Part shown: positions 22,882-36,965 of the stretch, piece after piece | Numbering within the stretch: position 1 is the stretch's first letter | Layout of the letters: the number at the start of each line of letters is the position of its first letter | From: Plasmodium malariae | Lineage: Eukaryota > Apicomplexa > Aconoidasida > Haemosporida > Plasmodiidae | Length of the DNA stretch: 64,000 nt | Assembly (NCBI RefSeq): GCF_900090045.1 | Contig: NC_041779.1 | Coordinates: 888,501 to 952,500, forward strand | Reading direction: 5' to 3' | Position numbers and translations under genes: made by a program | Notes under the pieces: model-generated | The model's input: only the letters and a program-made list of their open reading frames with translations | Told to the model about the DNA's origin: nothing | Database searches by the model: none

Positions 22882-23734
22882 ATATATATATATATTTATT
22901 TATTTATTTATTTATGTATTTTTTTTTTTATATTTTTTATTTCCTTTTTTTTCGTTTTGGTAGAATACTGCTTCTTCATTAAGGAATAATACATTAATAA
23001 AGTTAGAATTAAGTGCGAGGGGATGTCCTAGAAAATTAGCTGAAAAAGCACAGCAGACGAATAATACAAATGCTCAAAGTTGTACTCGGACTGATTTGGC
23101 TAAAAAGAAAAAAAAAAAAAAAAATGAAATGCCAATCGGAGGTACGAAAAATGATGTTACGATATATTTATCAAAAAAACAGATAAATAAGTTAGTTAAA
23201 TCATGTTCATGTTTTGTAAATAAGGACAAAATTTATAGTATATATTATTATTATCTTAAATGTAAAATTTCATGTTATCTTAAAATGATGTCCAAAATAA
23301 AGAAAAATTTTTATAAAATGTGTAAACAAGAAGAAATACCTAATGATATATATGATCTTTACTGGACAGAATGTAAGAAAAAACTTTTTCAACATTTAAG
23401 AGAAATGAAATGTTCATCGAGATGGCAAACTTTTACGTTTCTAAATAAATCTGTAATAACTAATTATTCCTTAAATGTCTTCTTGGAGAATTTTGAAAAT
23501 ATATGGAATACTAATATTGATGTATATGGATGCAAGGCGGCTAAATTTTTAGAAAAAAAAGTAGATGATTATATTTCATTGAGAGACATTGAGAATTCCA
23601 AAAAAAAAAAAAAAAAAAAAAAATGCTGCAAGTTGCCAAAAAGGATATACTTAGGAAGGAAGGTAAGAATAACAGAGAAAGAAGATGGGGGTCCTCTAAT
23701 AACCACCGAACGTACATATATAGAAAGGATATAA
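22611..23734 (+). CDS. PHIST/RAD-type exported protein, copy 1
   Basis: Two exons, 22611-22739 and 22964-23734 (phase 0), 299 aa. Exon 1 encodes MLAKSGLKKC and a hydrophobic stretch LTIALLLVLLNVVLLVLL, the recessed signal typical of exported Plasmodium proteins. Exon 2 brings RKLAE at residues 66-70, a canonical PEXEL motif (RxLxE) cut by plasmepsin V for export into the host red cell. Residues about 112-247 form a PHIST (PRESAN)-like helical domain with the spaced Trp pattern YWTEC, SSRWQTF, ENIWN. A Lys homopolymer precedes the basic tail. The donor is the unusual GTTATA. Closest in plan to RAD (Pv-fam-e) proteins of P. vivax. Host-cell role unknown. Confidence 0.8.
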
Positions 23735-24395
23735 TCATGAAGAATTTGTTTATATATATATATATACAGGTGCTTTGGTATTTTTTATTTACCCCAAACG
23801 TTAGAAGTACGTCCGTCAGTATATATAATCGACCGGAGTATATTTTGTAGTATTGAAATACAGTAAAAGTGAGTTTGTTTCTTTATATATATTTCCTAAC
23901 ATAAGAAAAGATTACTGTAGAAAACATTAGTTACCGTTATGATGATCATATTTTTGTGATACCAAAATCCTTTAAAAATTTGCAATTTTTATTATTTTTT
24001 ATATATAATCTTTTTTAATATATTTTTTTATTTATTACATTTTTTTGTTGTATATTATTTGTGCTAAAATTTGTATTATTTTGAACATGCATTAATTATC
24101 CTCATTATTTTCTTATTTATAATATAATGCACATAAGAAATGATAAATATTATTATTATTATTATTATTATTATTTACATCCACTTTACATCCCACTTTT
24201 AATGATATAAATTTTTATTTTTGAATGAACTTATAAAATTAATTGCACGGAAGTATTTTATTTTATTTTAATTTTTTTTTTTTTTTTTTGTCCCATTGGA
24301 ATATGATTATATTTAAGTTTATATTCGATTTCACACAAAAAATGAGAGAGCATTTTCAATAGTACACTTTAATCTGTATGCATATAACTATATAC

Positions 24396-24460
<65 letters not shown>

Positions 24461-24821
24461 GATAGATGGATAGATAGATACATGTATGTGTGTATATATA
24501 TAAATATTTCCTTATTTCTAGAAAGAGTAATATGCATTGATTAAATCAAAATTATCTGTAGCACCATATATCATGTATCAACTATATTATTCAATTTTAA
24601 GAAATAATATAATATGTTCTGTATTCCAGCTGCTGATAAAATTTTTAAGTAACCTGCTATAAAATTGTACTACGAAATAGTTAATTTTTGGTAGAATTAC
24701 TTCGTATAATCGATTTTTGAAAAATTCAACATATTTTCAAAATGTAGATTAATTATTATAAACAGGAGTAATTGTTTATAAGGCACTTGTTCTATATATA
24801 TAAATTGAAATATAAATATAA

Positions 24822-24879
<58 letters not shown>

Positions 24880-25188
24880 TCCAATTAAAAGAAAAAAAAA
24901 AAAAAATCTGGAATTTTATGAACAAGTCAAGCTACATGAAATATAAATGTATGTACTGTTCATAATTTTTATAACAATGATACCTTAAGTAGTTATTTTA
25001 TTTATGAACATTCATAAATTTCATTTCAAGTACTTTTAATTTAATATATTCTACGTTTATACACATCTTCAAATTATTGTAATGTCATATGTTTATTTTT
25101 TTTTATGGAAATATAAATATAAACAAGTAAAAACAAAGAAAAATAAAATTATGAGTTTATATTTACAACGGCAATATTTTTTTTCTAG

Positions 25189-25314
25189 ACTTCCCATGCT
25201 CAGGGACTAATAATGACAACTCTGGAAGTGCTGGAAGTGACTGTCCTGGGTTTGATTACCATGCATTTGAATTCGCATGCCACGAAGATAACTTTTGCAC
25301 CAGCAGGAAACCAG
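25189..25314 (+). pseudogene. Cys-rich exon-like relic in unit 1
   Basis: Forty-two open codons lie between a good acceptor (TTTTTTTTCTAG) and a donor-like CCAG|GTTTGG. They read DFPCSGTNNDNSGSAGSDCP then GFDYHAFEFACHEDNFCTSR. Base composition is clearly less AT-rich than the flanks. Homologous but degraded copies sit at about 30600-30745 and 41330-41465. It may be a lost 3' exon or a fragment of an unrelated gene carried along in the duplication. I cannot connect it to the PHIST gene by phase. Confidence 0.4.
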
Positions 25315-25867
25315 GTTTGGGCAGTAGTAAACCAATTTTTTTCTCATTATATATATAATGTATAATATTATATGCATATATTATATGCATATATTATATG
25401 CATATATTATATGTATATATTATATGTATATATTCTTATATGTGTATATTATATGTATATAATATACGTATATATTCTTATATGTATAAAATAAATTTAC
25501 TATATAATATAGCGAATAATATTAATATCATTTTTTATTTTATTTTATTTTTTTTTTTTTAAGTATATAATAAAGTTATTCATATTTATTTATTAAAAAT
25601 GCTTCATTTGTATGTTTTATTTTTTTAATTATTCCAAAAATAGTTAATAAAAAATGAATAGACCTAGAAATATAATATTCATATATGTTCAAAGGAAAAA
25701 CAAAGGATGTATAAATTTACTTGTTAATATATGAATAATTTTATTATTTATTTTATTTATATCAGGTTAATCAAACCGAAAAAAAAAAAAATAAATAATC
25801 GAAAAAAAAAAAATTAATATAACAATTATATAAGGAAAAATTACGCATTACTATTTGGTCGTAGTGC

Positions 25868-25902
<35 letters not shown>

Positions 25903-26754
25903 AATTTTAGATGTACCTTAATAATATATATAATATATGGAAAAGTTTAAGTAAACAATTTTACTTGTATTTTTTCAAAAATACATTTATTATATATATA
26001 ATAGATGTAAATTTTAAATAATTATACTGGATTTATAAAAACACAATTAATTTAAAAAAATAAATAAAATTAAATAAGAAAACATTATTATCTGTTACAT
26101 ATCCTTTTAATTAATTATAAGAAAAAATAATAAAAAAAAATTAGTTAATTTTCTTATATCCCAAAGAATACTACCAACAGCAATTATACAAGCTGACTAG
26201 GAGAAATTAGAAATTCCTTTAGGATTATAAAAGTTGTCGGTGAAAATTTATATTCTTTCGTATGCTTATTATTCACAGAACAAGTGTTGACTAGTACAAA
26301 TTTATGTTTATTTTTATAGTTCTTATAATTTTTCATGTATACATATACGATCAATAACTTATATTAGTATACGCTCTCTCCGATTTTGACTTTCATACTC
26401 TTAGAGTTACGTTAGAAGAAAAAGAAAGTATATATATATATATACATATGTATACAAATATTCTATTGTAATAATTGTAAGAACAAAAAAAATTATAGCT
26501 ACTACGCATAAAAATAGTAAGTAAAAAGATGTATGAACGTTCATGTATATATAAAAGATTTAATGCAAGAACTTCTATCAAAAAATATTAAATGTACATA
26601 AGAATTAATTTCTTAAACAAATTACCTGAATAGCGAATAATATATATCTATATCTATATATATTTTTAAATTTGCAAATACTTATTTAGCGTCCAGATTA
26701 TTTTCTAAATGAATTTATTACAAAAGATAGAACATTTATACTATTGAATATATA

Positions 26755-27025
26755 TAGTATATACAATTAATATATACATTTAATATATACATATAATATA
26801 TACATATAATATATACATTTAATATATACATTTAATATATACATTTAATATATATATATAATATATACATATAATATATACAATTAATATATACATTTAA
26901 TATATACATTTAATATATGCATATAATATATACAATTAATATATACAATTAATCTATACAATTAATATATACGATTAATATATACATTTAATATATACAA
27001 TTAATATATACATATAATATATATA
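26755..27025. repeat. Degenerate TATATACATTTAA array
   Basis: About sixteen units of 14-17 bp (TATATACATTTAATA, TATATACAATTAATA, TATATACATATAATA). Pure AT with one C per unit. Confidence 0.75.
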
Positions 27026-27819
27026 TGTATTATTTATAAATTATTTACTTTTTGAAAAAAAAAGAACTACAGTATTCAAAATATTTAACACTAACATATA
27101 TATAGTATATTAGAAAAAGAACAATTTGTCAATACAAATGATCTGCATATTAGCATATTAATATATTAACCTTGTCAATATCTATTTCAGCCTTTGAAAT
27201 TCAAATAGGCAAAATTACCATTTATAAAGGTAACATCCATAGCCTTCATGAAAGAAATAATAAATGAAAAATTATCATGTTACTGTAATTAAACTAAAAA
27301 TTTTTTACTTATATATGATTACCATTTTATTTCTTGCATGTTTTCCAATTATACTTTTTCATACTAACCAGTTGAACTTTCACATCCTCTCCATTACTTC
27401 TTAATTTATATTTTAGCTTACAGATAAAAAAAATATGAAAAAATAACACATATATATGTACATGTATGCATATGTATGTATATGCATATGTATGTATATG
27501 CATATGTATGTATATGCACATGAATGTATATGCACATGCATGTATATGCACATGAATGTATATGCACATGAATGTACATGTTATATATACATGTATATGT
27601 TTATGTATATGTATAAAACATATGCCGATATTACGACAATTATTCAACCTTTGCTTAAGTGTGCATATGTATACTCAATACTAATATATGTAGAATTTAA
27701 CGAATATATAACATGATATTCATGTTATAAGAAAATGGACAAGGAAACATTATGATGAAAACACCTGAATAGTTCATGCATTTATATTAAAAATTATCTG
27801 ACTTGTGAATAATATAAGG

Positions 27820-27858
<39 letters not shown>

Positions 27859-28052
27859 TTTTATAGTAAGAACAACGTACTTATATATTTTTTCCCCATA
27901 AAAGTGTAACAAATAGTTAATATACCATTTTAACCATTAACTAATTAATAAATTATTCTGCGTTAGAAATTTCCGTAATTAAAAAATTAATATTAAAATT
28001 ATCAACTGATTATTATAAATCAAACTTATATTCTGCACATTTTGAGGAAAAT

Positions 28053-29051
28053 ATGCTTGCAAAGAGTTGTTTAAAAAGGTTTTACTTGTTCGGATTTAGC
28101 ATCTCCTGTTTGTTTGTTCTTCTAAATGTAGTGTTAAATAATGTATTATTAGTAGGAAAATTTGTATACCCTAAAAAGCGTTTTTAACTATAAATAATGC
28201 GTTGTTTGACATGCTAAAATAATAAGATTATTAATCAGTACACACTATATATATACATGAATATATATACACATGCATACATATAATTTTTTGTTTTTAT
28301 TTTTTTTTGGTAGAATACTATTTGTTTATCTAAAGAAAATGCATTGACAGAGTTACAGTTACATGTTTGGGGATGCCCAAGAAATTTAGCTGATATTACT
28401 CAGAATGAAGAAAGTAAAAATGGAGAAAATAAAGTTGACGAAAATAACAATGGAGAAAATAAAGTTGACGAAAATAACAATGGAGAAAATAAAGATGACG
28501 AAAATGAAAATGGAGAAAATAAAGATGACGAAAATGAAAGTGAACATAATGAAATTATGAATGAATTAAAAACAAGTTTATCTGAACCAACATATAATCT
28601 ACCATTCGGATGTACGAACGAAGATATTTCGAAAAATTTATCAATAGAGGAGGTAAAAAATTTAGCTGAAAGATGTTCGTATTTTCCAAAAAAGAGTGAA
28701 GGTTATTTCTTTTATCATTATTACTTTCAAAATAAAAGGACATGTTTTTTAAATATGTTATGTAATATAAAGACATTGTTAATCAAATGGTCTCAAGAAA
28801 AACATATACCTAATGATTATTTTGAGGTATTATGGGAAGAATGTAAATTATATCTATTGGAATGTTTATCAGAAATGCAAAATATATCTAGGTGGAGTTT
28901 TTTTTATCTCATGACGAAATTTATAAGAACTAAATATCATCTTTTAGAATTCTTGGATAATTTTGACAAAATATGGGATACTGTTATTAAGAAATATGAA
29001 GAAAAATGGACTAAATTATTAGAAGAGAGAGTAAATAATTATGTAGCATAA
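28053..29051 (+). CDS. PHIST/RAD-type exported protein, copy 2
   Basis: Exon 2 is 28314-29051 and exon 1 most likely 28053-28163, 282 aa. Exon 1 encodes MLAKSCLKRFYLFGFSISCL and FVLLNVVLNNVLLVGKF. The donor used by the paralogues is CC here (TAC|CCTAAA), so the intron probably starts 6 bp earlier at TTT|GTATAC; frame is kept. PEXEL is RNLAD at residues 60-64 (RxLxD). Four 10-residue repeats (NGENKVDENN / NGENKDDENE) follow, then a PHIST-like domain at about 146-282 with LWEEC, ISRWSFF, FDKIWDT and EEKWTKLLEERV. It should be exported to the host erythrocyte like copy 1. Confidence 0.78.
28420..28541 (+). repeat. 30-bp in-frame tandem repeat
   Basis: Four copies of a 30-bp unit (AATGGAGAAAATAAAGTTGA + CGAAAATAAC) directly after the PEXEL of copy 2. 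Copies 1-2 code KVDENN and copies 3-4 KDDENE. Absent from copies 1 and 3 of the gene. Confidence 0.9.
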
Positions 29052-30595
29052 TAAAACAAAAAAAGGGGAAGGGCATGTTGCCCTAAAATGAGCAAAAAAA
29101 AAAAAAAAAAAAAAACAAGTGGCTCAAATAGTGAAAAAGGGAATTGCATTTAAGGCAACATCAGGCAAAAAAAAAAAAAAAAAGAATAGCAGTCAGCGGT
29201 GAAGCCTCAAACAAATTTTACCTCCATACACACTTATATGTATGTGTGCATAATCATATATTATATATATAAGTTCATGTGTATTCTGTATTAACCGGAA
29301 AATAGTAGTACGTCCGTTAATAAGTAATTGAGAGGAATATATACTCGTAGTACATGAAATAAAGGCAGAATGATTTTTCGCCCTTATGTAATTACTAACA
29401 TAAAAAATAATGATTGTAAGAGTTTTCTGTTCCTATTATCATCATCGTTATTGTTATACGAAATACTTGAAAATTAAAAAATTCTTTTTTTTTTTTTTTT
29501 TTTATATTGTCTTTTTTAATTTATTTTTTCATTTATTAAATTATGTTATTGTATATTATTTGTTCAAAAGTTTGTATTATTTTAAATTTTTGTTTGTTAT
29601 TTGTCCTCATTATTTTCATATTCGTAATATAATATATCATTATATATATATATATATATATATATGAAATGATAAATATTGTTATTTACAACATATTCGC
29701 TCTATATCGCTCCTTTTAATGATATAAATTATTTATTTTTTAATGGACTTGTAAAATTAACTTTAAGGAAGCTTTCTTTTTTTTGCTTTTCTTTCCCATG
29801 GCAATAACTATTTTTCGGTTTATATATACTCGAGTTAACGAAGTTAATATGATCTCAAGTTGCATTTTCCTCGTACATATAATATGTACAACATGTACAT
29901 GTACGTACATATATATATATATATATATATATGCATATATGTAGAATTACAAATATTTAAACAGTGCTATGATTAGATAAAGCAATAACATTTCTAGTGC
30001 TATATAATGCACAACATCATTATTGAATTTTGTGAAATGATATATATAATATTTTATATTACATCCCTACAGCTAACGAAAATTTTAATTAACTCCTTAA
30101 AGGTGTAAGTAAGAAATAGCTAATTTCAAGTAATGTTTTTAATGTTCTTAATGGACAATCCTTTAATGAAACATTCCTTATATTTTCAAAATGAAGATTA
30201 CTATATATGTGAGAACATACTTTATAAGATACTTCACTAGATAGAACAACGTATATAAATTTTTATTCAATTAAGAAAAATTAAGAACAAGAATATATAT
30301 GCAAGAACTTTATATGCACAAGTCAGGCAATTTGGAAGATAAATGCATTAACAGTTCATAATATTTCATAAAAATGCTTCCTTAAAAAGTGATTTTTTGT
30401 ATGTACATTCATATAACATATTTCATTGAAGTACTTTGATTTTAATTTATATTTTACGTATGTACAACATTTTCGAATTATTAATAAAGTCTAAATAAGT
30501 CTTTTTTTTTTTTTTTTTTTTTTTTAAATATATTTATATATTCACAAGTAAAGGAATAAATAGAAAAAATTATAAGTATAATATTACAATGGACT

Positions 30596-30745
30596 TTCTT
30601 TTTTTTCTCTTGCTGTTCCTTGCACGGCACCTAAGGAATGTTAACTATGGACATTAGGACAGCAGCTTCGAAAAAAAATGGTCTCTAAATTTGCAAAACA
30701 ACGTTTTATCATTTGTATTAGCAGGAAACCAGGTTAAAGGGTAGG
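30596..30745 (+). pseudogene. Cys-rich exon-like relic, unit 2
   Basis: Degraded homologue of 25189-25314, anchored by TTTGTATTAGCAGGAAACCAGG against TTTGCACCAGCAGGAAACCAGG in unit 1. It contains stops in the corresponding frame. Confidence 0.45.
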
Positions 30746-31849
30746 AGCATACGCATTTTTTGGTTAATTATGTATATATATAATACATATATTTGCTTAT
30801 AATATAGCGAATAATACTATTTTTTTTTTTTTTTTTTTTTCTCTCTTTTTTTATATTTATTAAGACATTCAATTCATATTTACTGATTTATTGAATTTCA
30901 ATTGTATAATGTTTTATTTTTTTTTAATTAATCTAAGAATAGTAAATTAAAAATGAATGGAGATAAAAATATATAATATTTATATATGTTCAAAGGAAAA
31001 GCAAAAAATGTTAAATTTTACTCATTAATATATGAGTAATTTAATTAGGTATTTTCATTATATCAGATTAATTATAACAAAAAATAAACATAAAAAAATA
31101 AATGCAAATAAATAAATGCAAATAAATAAAAGCAAAAAAATAAATGCAAAAAAATAAATGCAAAAAAATATATGCAAAAAAATAAATGTAAATAAATAAT
31201 TGTAAAAAAAAAAAAAGAAAAAATGAACAATATTTTTAAGCAAAATTACACATTACCATTTGGCAGTGTAAATAATGGATTATATATAATTTTCATAATA
31301 TATTAACATAAGCAAAAATTTAAGTAGGATTTGCATGTATTTTTTCAAAAATATGTGCATCACATATAACTATAATTTTTAGATTATTGCATTAATTTAA
31401 AAAAATATATATTTTATTTAACAAAAAACAAAATAAGTAGAAAATAATAAAATAACATAAAAAGCATATTATATATATATATATATATCCTATTATTTAA
31501 TGATAAGAAAAAATGATGAAAACAATATAGTGTAATTTTATGATATCCCTAAGAATACTACATTCTACTGATGGTAATTCTACAAATTGATTAAAAGGAA
31601 TCAATAATCCCCTTAAAATTAGCAAAGTTGACGGTAAAAATTCATAATTATTGATTGACTTTCACTGCACCTAGTGTCGACTTGTAAAATATTATGTTCA
31701 TTCGTATTATTCTCATAATTTTTCACGTATGCATATACGGTCCGTAATTTATTTTAATTTACTCTCTCTCTATCTATCTCTCTCTATCTCTCTCTTTCAT
31801 TTTCCCTTTCATATTCTCTGATAGTTACATTAAAAAAAAAAAAAGAAAG

Positions 31850-31885
<36 letters not shown>

Positions 31886-33101
31886 TATATTCTATTGTGA
31901 TAATTTCAGAAAAAAAAAAACATTATAGCTACTATATATAAAAAAAAATAAATAAAAATAAATATGAATGTTCATGTATAAAAAGGGCGTAATGTAACAA
32001 CGTTTATTAAAAAATATTGTAAGTACATAGGAGTTAATTTTGTGTACAAATGTCCTGAATAGTTAATGATATATCTATCCATCTATATATATACATGTAT
32101 ACATATATACATATACATATATACATATACATATATACATATATACATATACATATATACATATACATATATACATATACATATATGTATTCTTCAATTT
32201 TCAAATATTTTGTATATAGACTAGATTATTGTTTAAATGAAATTATTACAAAAGATAGAGTAATTTTTTATACCTTTGATTACATGTAATATTTATATAA
32301 TATTATATATAAATCCATTTCCATTTGAAAAAAAAAAAAAGAACTACAGTATTCCAAATATATAATGCTACCATATATCGTAAATTAGTAAAAAAATAAT
32401 TTGACTATTACTGATGATCTGTATTAACCTTGTAATTAAGTATTTCATTCCTTGAAATTCGAATTGGTAACACTACCATTTAAAAAGGTAACTTCCATAT
32501 CTATTGAAAAAAAAATAATAAATAATAAAATGATATTTTATTGTAACAAAAATTACAAAATTTTCCTTATATATTATTAGCATGTTTTTTTTTTTTGTTT
32601 TTCTTTGTATGCTCGTGATTTCAATTTTTCCAAACCAACCAGTTGAACTTTTATATTCTCACCATATTTCTTAATTTATATTTAAGCATACATCTAAAAA
32701 AAAAAAATATACATATACATATATATATATATATACGCAAAACTAGTATATACAGAATTTAATAAATAAAAGATATAGCATGACATTCATATAATAAAAA
32801 AATTAGGAAGGAAACATTCTGCCGAAAACGCCTGAACAGTTCATGCATTTTTATTTTAAATTACCTGACTTGTGAATAAAATATAAGGAATTTTTTTTTT
32901 TTAGTTATATTTGTATATTGAGTACCGAATTATATTTTTTTTCTATTTAAAATTTTAACAAATAGTTTATCTAACTTTTTAACTTTTAACGAATTAATAA
33001 ATTGTTCAGAATTAGAATTTTCCGTAATTAATAAATTAATTTTAAAATTATTAACTGATTATTATTTATTAAACTTATATTCTCCCCATTTTGAGAAAAA
33101 T

Positions 33102-33966
33102 ATGATTACGAACAATGATTTAAAAAAGATTGGTTTATCCGGATTTACCATCGCCCTATTTATTTTTTTGAATACCCTGTTATCAGTAGGAAAATTTTTA
33201 CACGTAAAAAGTGCTTAACTGTAGATTCTTTGTTTAATACGCTAAAATGATAAACGTAGTAAGTCTGTATATATATGTATACATATATACATATTTTATT
33301 ATTATTATTTTTTTTTTTTTTTTGTAGAATTCTGTGTCTTTATAACAAGATAACTTAATATGAGAGTTCCACTTAAGTAAGCGTGGATCCTCCAGAATAT
33401 TAAATTATGTATCACAAGGAATAAAAAATGATGATGCAGAAAAAAAAAATGTTTTGAAGGCACTTTCAAATCATCCACTTGTAACTCAAAATAGACCTAA
33501 TTTGCCTTTCGGATGTAAGGAATCCGATTTAGCAAACAAATTATCAAAAAAGGAGTTAGATCAAAAACTGAGAAAATGTTTTACAAATTACATAAGTAAG
33601 AAAAAGGCTTATATTATTTTTTAACATTACAGTGAGTATCTGAGGTCACTTTATGTTGATATGATGCATAAATTAGCAAAGGAATATGCAAAATGGTCTA
33701 AAAATAAACTACCCAAGGATGAACGCGATTTTTACTCGTCGCACTGTAATAAAAAACTTATTTTGAATTTAAAAGGAATGGAATATTCTTCTAGGTGTCG
33801 TTTTATTATTTTAATGAAGTTATCTTTAATATCGTATTTAAAATTTCCCTCTTTTATTAAGCTCAATAAGAATATATGGAAATTGGTTATTGAAGGAGAT
33901 AAACACAAATGTTCTAAACTTTTAAAAAAAAAAAGTAATGGATTATACATCATCATAAGGGGTTGA
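33102..33966 (+). pseudogene. PHIST/RAD-type exported protein, copy 3, broken
   Basis: Exon 1 (33102-33203) is intact: MITNNDLKKIGLSGFTIALF then IFLNTLLSVGKFLH, with the standard donor GTAAAA. Exon 2 (33328-33966) has three in-frame stops: TAA at 33343, TGA at 33361 and TAA at 33622. The PEXEL position reads RILNY, so the acidic fifth residue is lost as well. The remaining domain is still recognisable (SSRCRFIILMK, LNKNIWKLVIEGDKHKCSKL), though the Trp of SSRW is Cys. Its 182 bp of 5' flank is almost identical to copy 1. It is a decaying paralogue, unlikely to give an exported product. Confidence 0.88.
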
Positions 33967-36815
33967 AATAGTCAAAAAAAAAAAAAAAGAAAAAGAAACT
34001 GAAGCGAAAATGATGCGAAAATGATGCGAAAATGATGCGAAAATGATGCGAAAATGAAGCAAAAATGATGCGAAAATGATGCAAAAGAGAGAACAGGACC
34101 CCCGCAGTTAAGGGACAGGCAAATAAAAGGTAGCTAGTGAGAAATGCTACATGTTACGACCTTCGCACATATTATATATATATACATACATACATAAATA
34201 CATACACTTATATGAAGTGTGAATAAGTGCTATTATGTTATGTATATATTAAACAAATATGTGCATATTTTTTACTAACCAGAAAAGAAGTTATAGTAGT
34301 ACGTTAGTTTGTAAATAATCGAAAGGAACATATATATTCTGTAGTATTGAAATAAAGGAAAAATGGACGTTTCTCAATATATGTATATATATATATATTC
34401 ACCGACAAAAAAAAAAAGATTATTGTAGGAATCGCCTCTTATTATTTTTAATATCATTAGTGTTATACGAAATGTCTTATACATGTTAATGAACAAGCGT
34501 TATCTTAAAAGATATATGAGATATGTTCAATTTTGCATAAATAAATTAAAAATTTGGTAATTATTTATTTATTTATTTTGTTGTCAAACCTTTTTTAATG
34601 TACTTTTTATTTGTTAAATATTTTATAATTGTTCATTACTAATTGTGTATAATTTTGTACAATTTAAAATATTTGTTTCTATTTTATCCGCATTATTTTC
34701 ACATTCGTAAAATAATTTTTATATATTATAAATGTAAAACCAAATGCTATTATATACATCCGTCTTTTCATGTTATTATACAAATTTTTATTTTTTAATA
34801 AACTTATAAAATTAATCTAAAGTATTTCTAATTTTTTTTTTTCCAAACATAAATGAGTTGTATATATATATATATATATATATTTATTTATTTATCTATA
34901 TTTATATATTTTTATTTATTTAAATACAAGAAATCGTATCAGGAGTAAAATAGATACAGTGCATACTGTTAAATGGGCGAAATGCTTTTCATAACTGAAA
35001 ATTTTCTACTTTGGCAATACAAATTTTAACCCTTATACTTTTTTTAATGTATAGTTCTTATTTTTTTTAAATATAGGAATTATCAATTTTATTAGTGTCT
35101 TTAAATAAATTTGCTTCTTTAATTATTATGTTGAGATTTATAATTTTCTTTTTATGCTTATTAAATTGTGTACATTAATGATAAATATTATTTTAGATTA
35201 TTATAACATTGTATTATAAGAAAATACCTGACCTGTTAATAATAATATGAATTAAATGGGTTATTTATTTAATTTTTTTTTTTTTTTTTTTTTTTTTACT
35301 GTGAGTAAATACTCATGTAATATATTACACTCTTTTTCATGTAATGTTATTCACTACTTCTAGATTCTTACTGGAAATTCCCTTTTCTATGTGCATAATA
35401 TGTTAATTGGCTATTAAACAATTTTTCAGTACTCATTACAAATCAGTATTATAGACATATTACCAATTATTATGCATATATATATATATGCATGTGTGTG
35501 TGTGTGTGTGTATACATATGCATGTATTTATTTACGAACTCCAGCAGGTTTATTTTGTATGAATATTTCTCATAATAAATATTGGTAATTTTCTAAAACA
35601 CAGGAAATGTAAGTCATTCTGAAATTTTGAAGTGAATACATACATGTAGTTTTCCTATACCTCAATAGAAATAATTATTTAATTGTATTATACTTATGAC
35701 ATATATATAATTTCTTTTCCTTTATGATTTGTTCATAACAGTAGTATATTATGTTGTATGAGTATTTCATTGCGAATAATCTTATTATTGGACTATAATA
35801 CCATAGAATACATACTACAATAAAATGCAAACATTCTTTCAAAATATATTAAAAATGAACATATTACAAAAAATTTAGTACTCCACTAAATACAGTAACT
35901 CAAAATTTGCCCGACTTGTACAGGTAAATATTCAAATTTTTCCTAAAATGATGAATTAGCTGTATCAATTTTTACTATATCGAAAATGGTATTTCATAAT
36001 AGTGTTTACAGTAATAAGCTACATAGTGCAAATATTTTGTTCATTATGAAAATAAGGTAAAAAATTATATAATAAAATTAAAAAGGAAAACAAGTACATG
36101 TAGAATATATTTATAATAAAATAAATAAAATTTCTGTAATGTTGTTAAGTGGGATATTATAAATGAGAAAGCAAAATATTAAGTATTATTCAGGAATAAT
36201 CAATCAAGCATAATATTACACATAAACTCTTTTTTACCTATTTCTATTTTTTCATATTTATTTTTATATAATTTTTACTGATGTAATGTCCCCCTTTGTT
36301 TATTCGTTAATTTTTTTCTATGTACTTAAAAAGATAATTTGCTTTATATATGCACGAAAAGCTTTTATAGTGCTGTATGTATATGTATATATATATATAT
36401 ATATATACTATTCCTGTAGAGAAGGCAAGAAAAAAAAATATTATATTTCATTAACTATACAAAAATAAATAAATATAAACATAAAAATATATATATAATT
36501 TATTTGGCGATGAGTAAGAATATGCATGAATAAAATTTAAATAAAATATAAAAATTTTCTATGGTTCATCCGAAGTGCTTACACTTATAGTAACAATTCC
36601 CTGATGTGCGCACAAATTTTCTGTATTTTTTTTTTTTTTTTTATAAAATTTTAAATTATATTATTAATATAGTTTATTTCATAAATGTTTATTAACAATA
36701 CGATACAACTTTATATTATTCTTTTTCTGTAATACATATATATATGCATTAAGTATGAAGAGTTAAAGCATTTCATATTACCATTCAAAGTATTTCATTC
36801 TAATATAAAAGAATG
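33967..36815. other. Spacer between PHIST pseudogene and ncRNA-like elements
   Basis: An 11-bp AAAATGATGCG array (34010-34082) lies just 3' of the pseudogene. A GC-richer patch follows at 34088-34125. (TG)n is seen at 35495-35511. The rest is AT-rich with no open frame of substance. Confidence 0.5.
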
Positions 36816-36817
36816 TG

Positions 36818-36965
36818 AAAAATTAATTCAATGTGCACTTACCTCAATCTTATTATTATAAGAGCATGTGCATGCTAACATTGTCAGGAGGAGTCGGATA
36901 CAATAGTATTCAAATATAAGACCCCCCATATCGGAAGTTAACATACTTAGCATCAAACCATTGTA
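36818..36965 (-). ncRNA. tRNA-like element D (degenerate Pol III-type candidate)
   Basis: Read on minus it has GATGCTAAGTATG (A-box-like, 36942-36954), ends AGATTGAGGTAAG and meets a T5 run (36822-36818). It aligns by eye with the elements at 37780-37925 and 38969-39112. No good B box remains, so it may be a pseudogene. Confidence 0.25.

Larger units (their letters stand above)
22225..27760 (+). repeat. Duplication unit 1 of the PHIST/RAD array
   Basis: The unit starts at a block CCTGAACAGTTCATACATTC, followed by the gene at 22611-23734 and about 4 kb of AT-rich spacer. Corresponding blocks recur at about 27760 and 32830 (CCTGAACAGTTCATGCATTT). Further shared landmarks are the Cys-rich segment (25189 / 30600), a CGCTCTCTCC / CTCTCTCTAT patch (26370 / 31770), and GTCAATACAAATGATCTGCA versus GACTATTACTGATGATCTGT (27129 / 32403). 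The spacer also has a degenerate 15-17 bp TATATACATTTAA array at 26755-27020. Confidence 0.7.
27761..32830 (+). repeat. Duplication unit 2 of the PHIST/RAD array
   Basis: Corresponds block by block to unit 1, with the gene at 28053-29051. The spacing between the three start codons is 5442 and 5049 bp. Internal divergence is high in the spacer, so the duplication is not recent. The spacer has an 8-12 bp AAATAAATGCAAA array at 31090-31200 and a CATATA array at 32090-32190. Confidence 0.7.
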
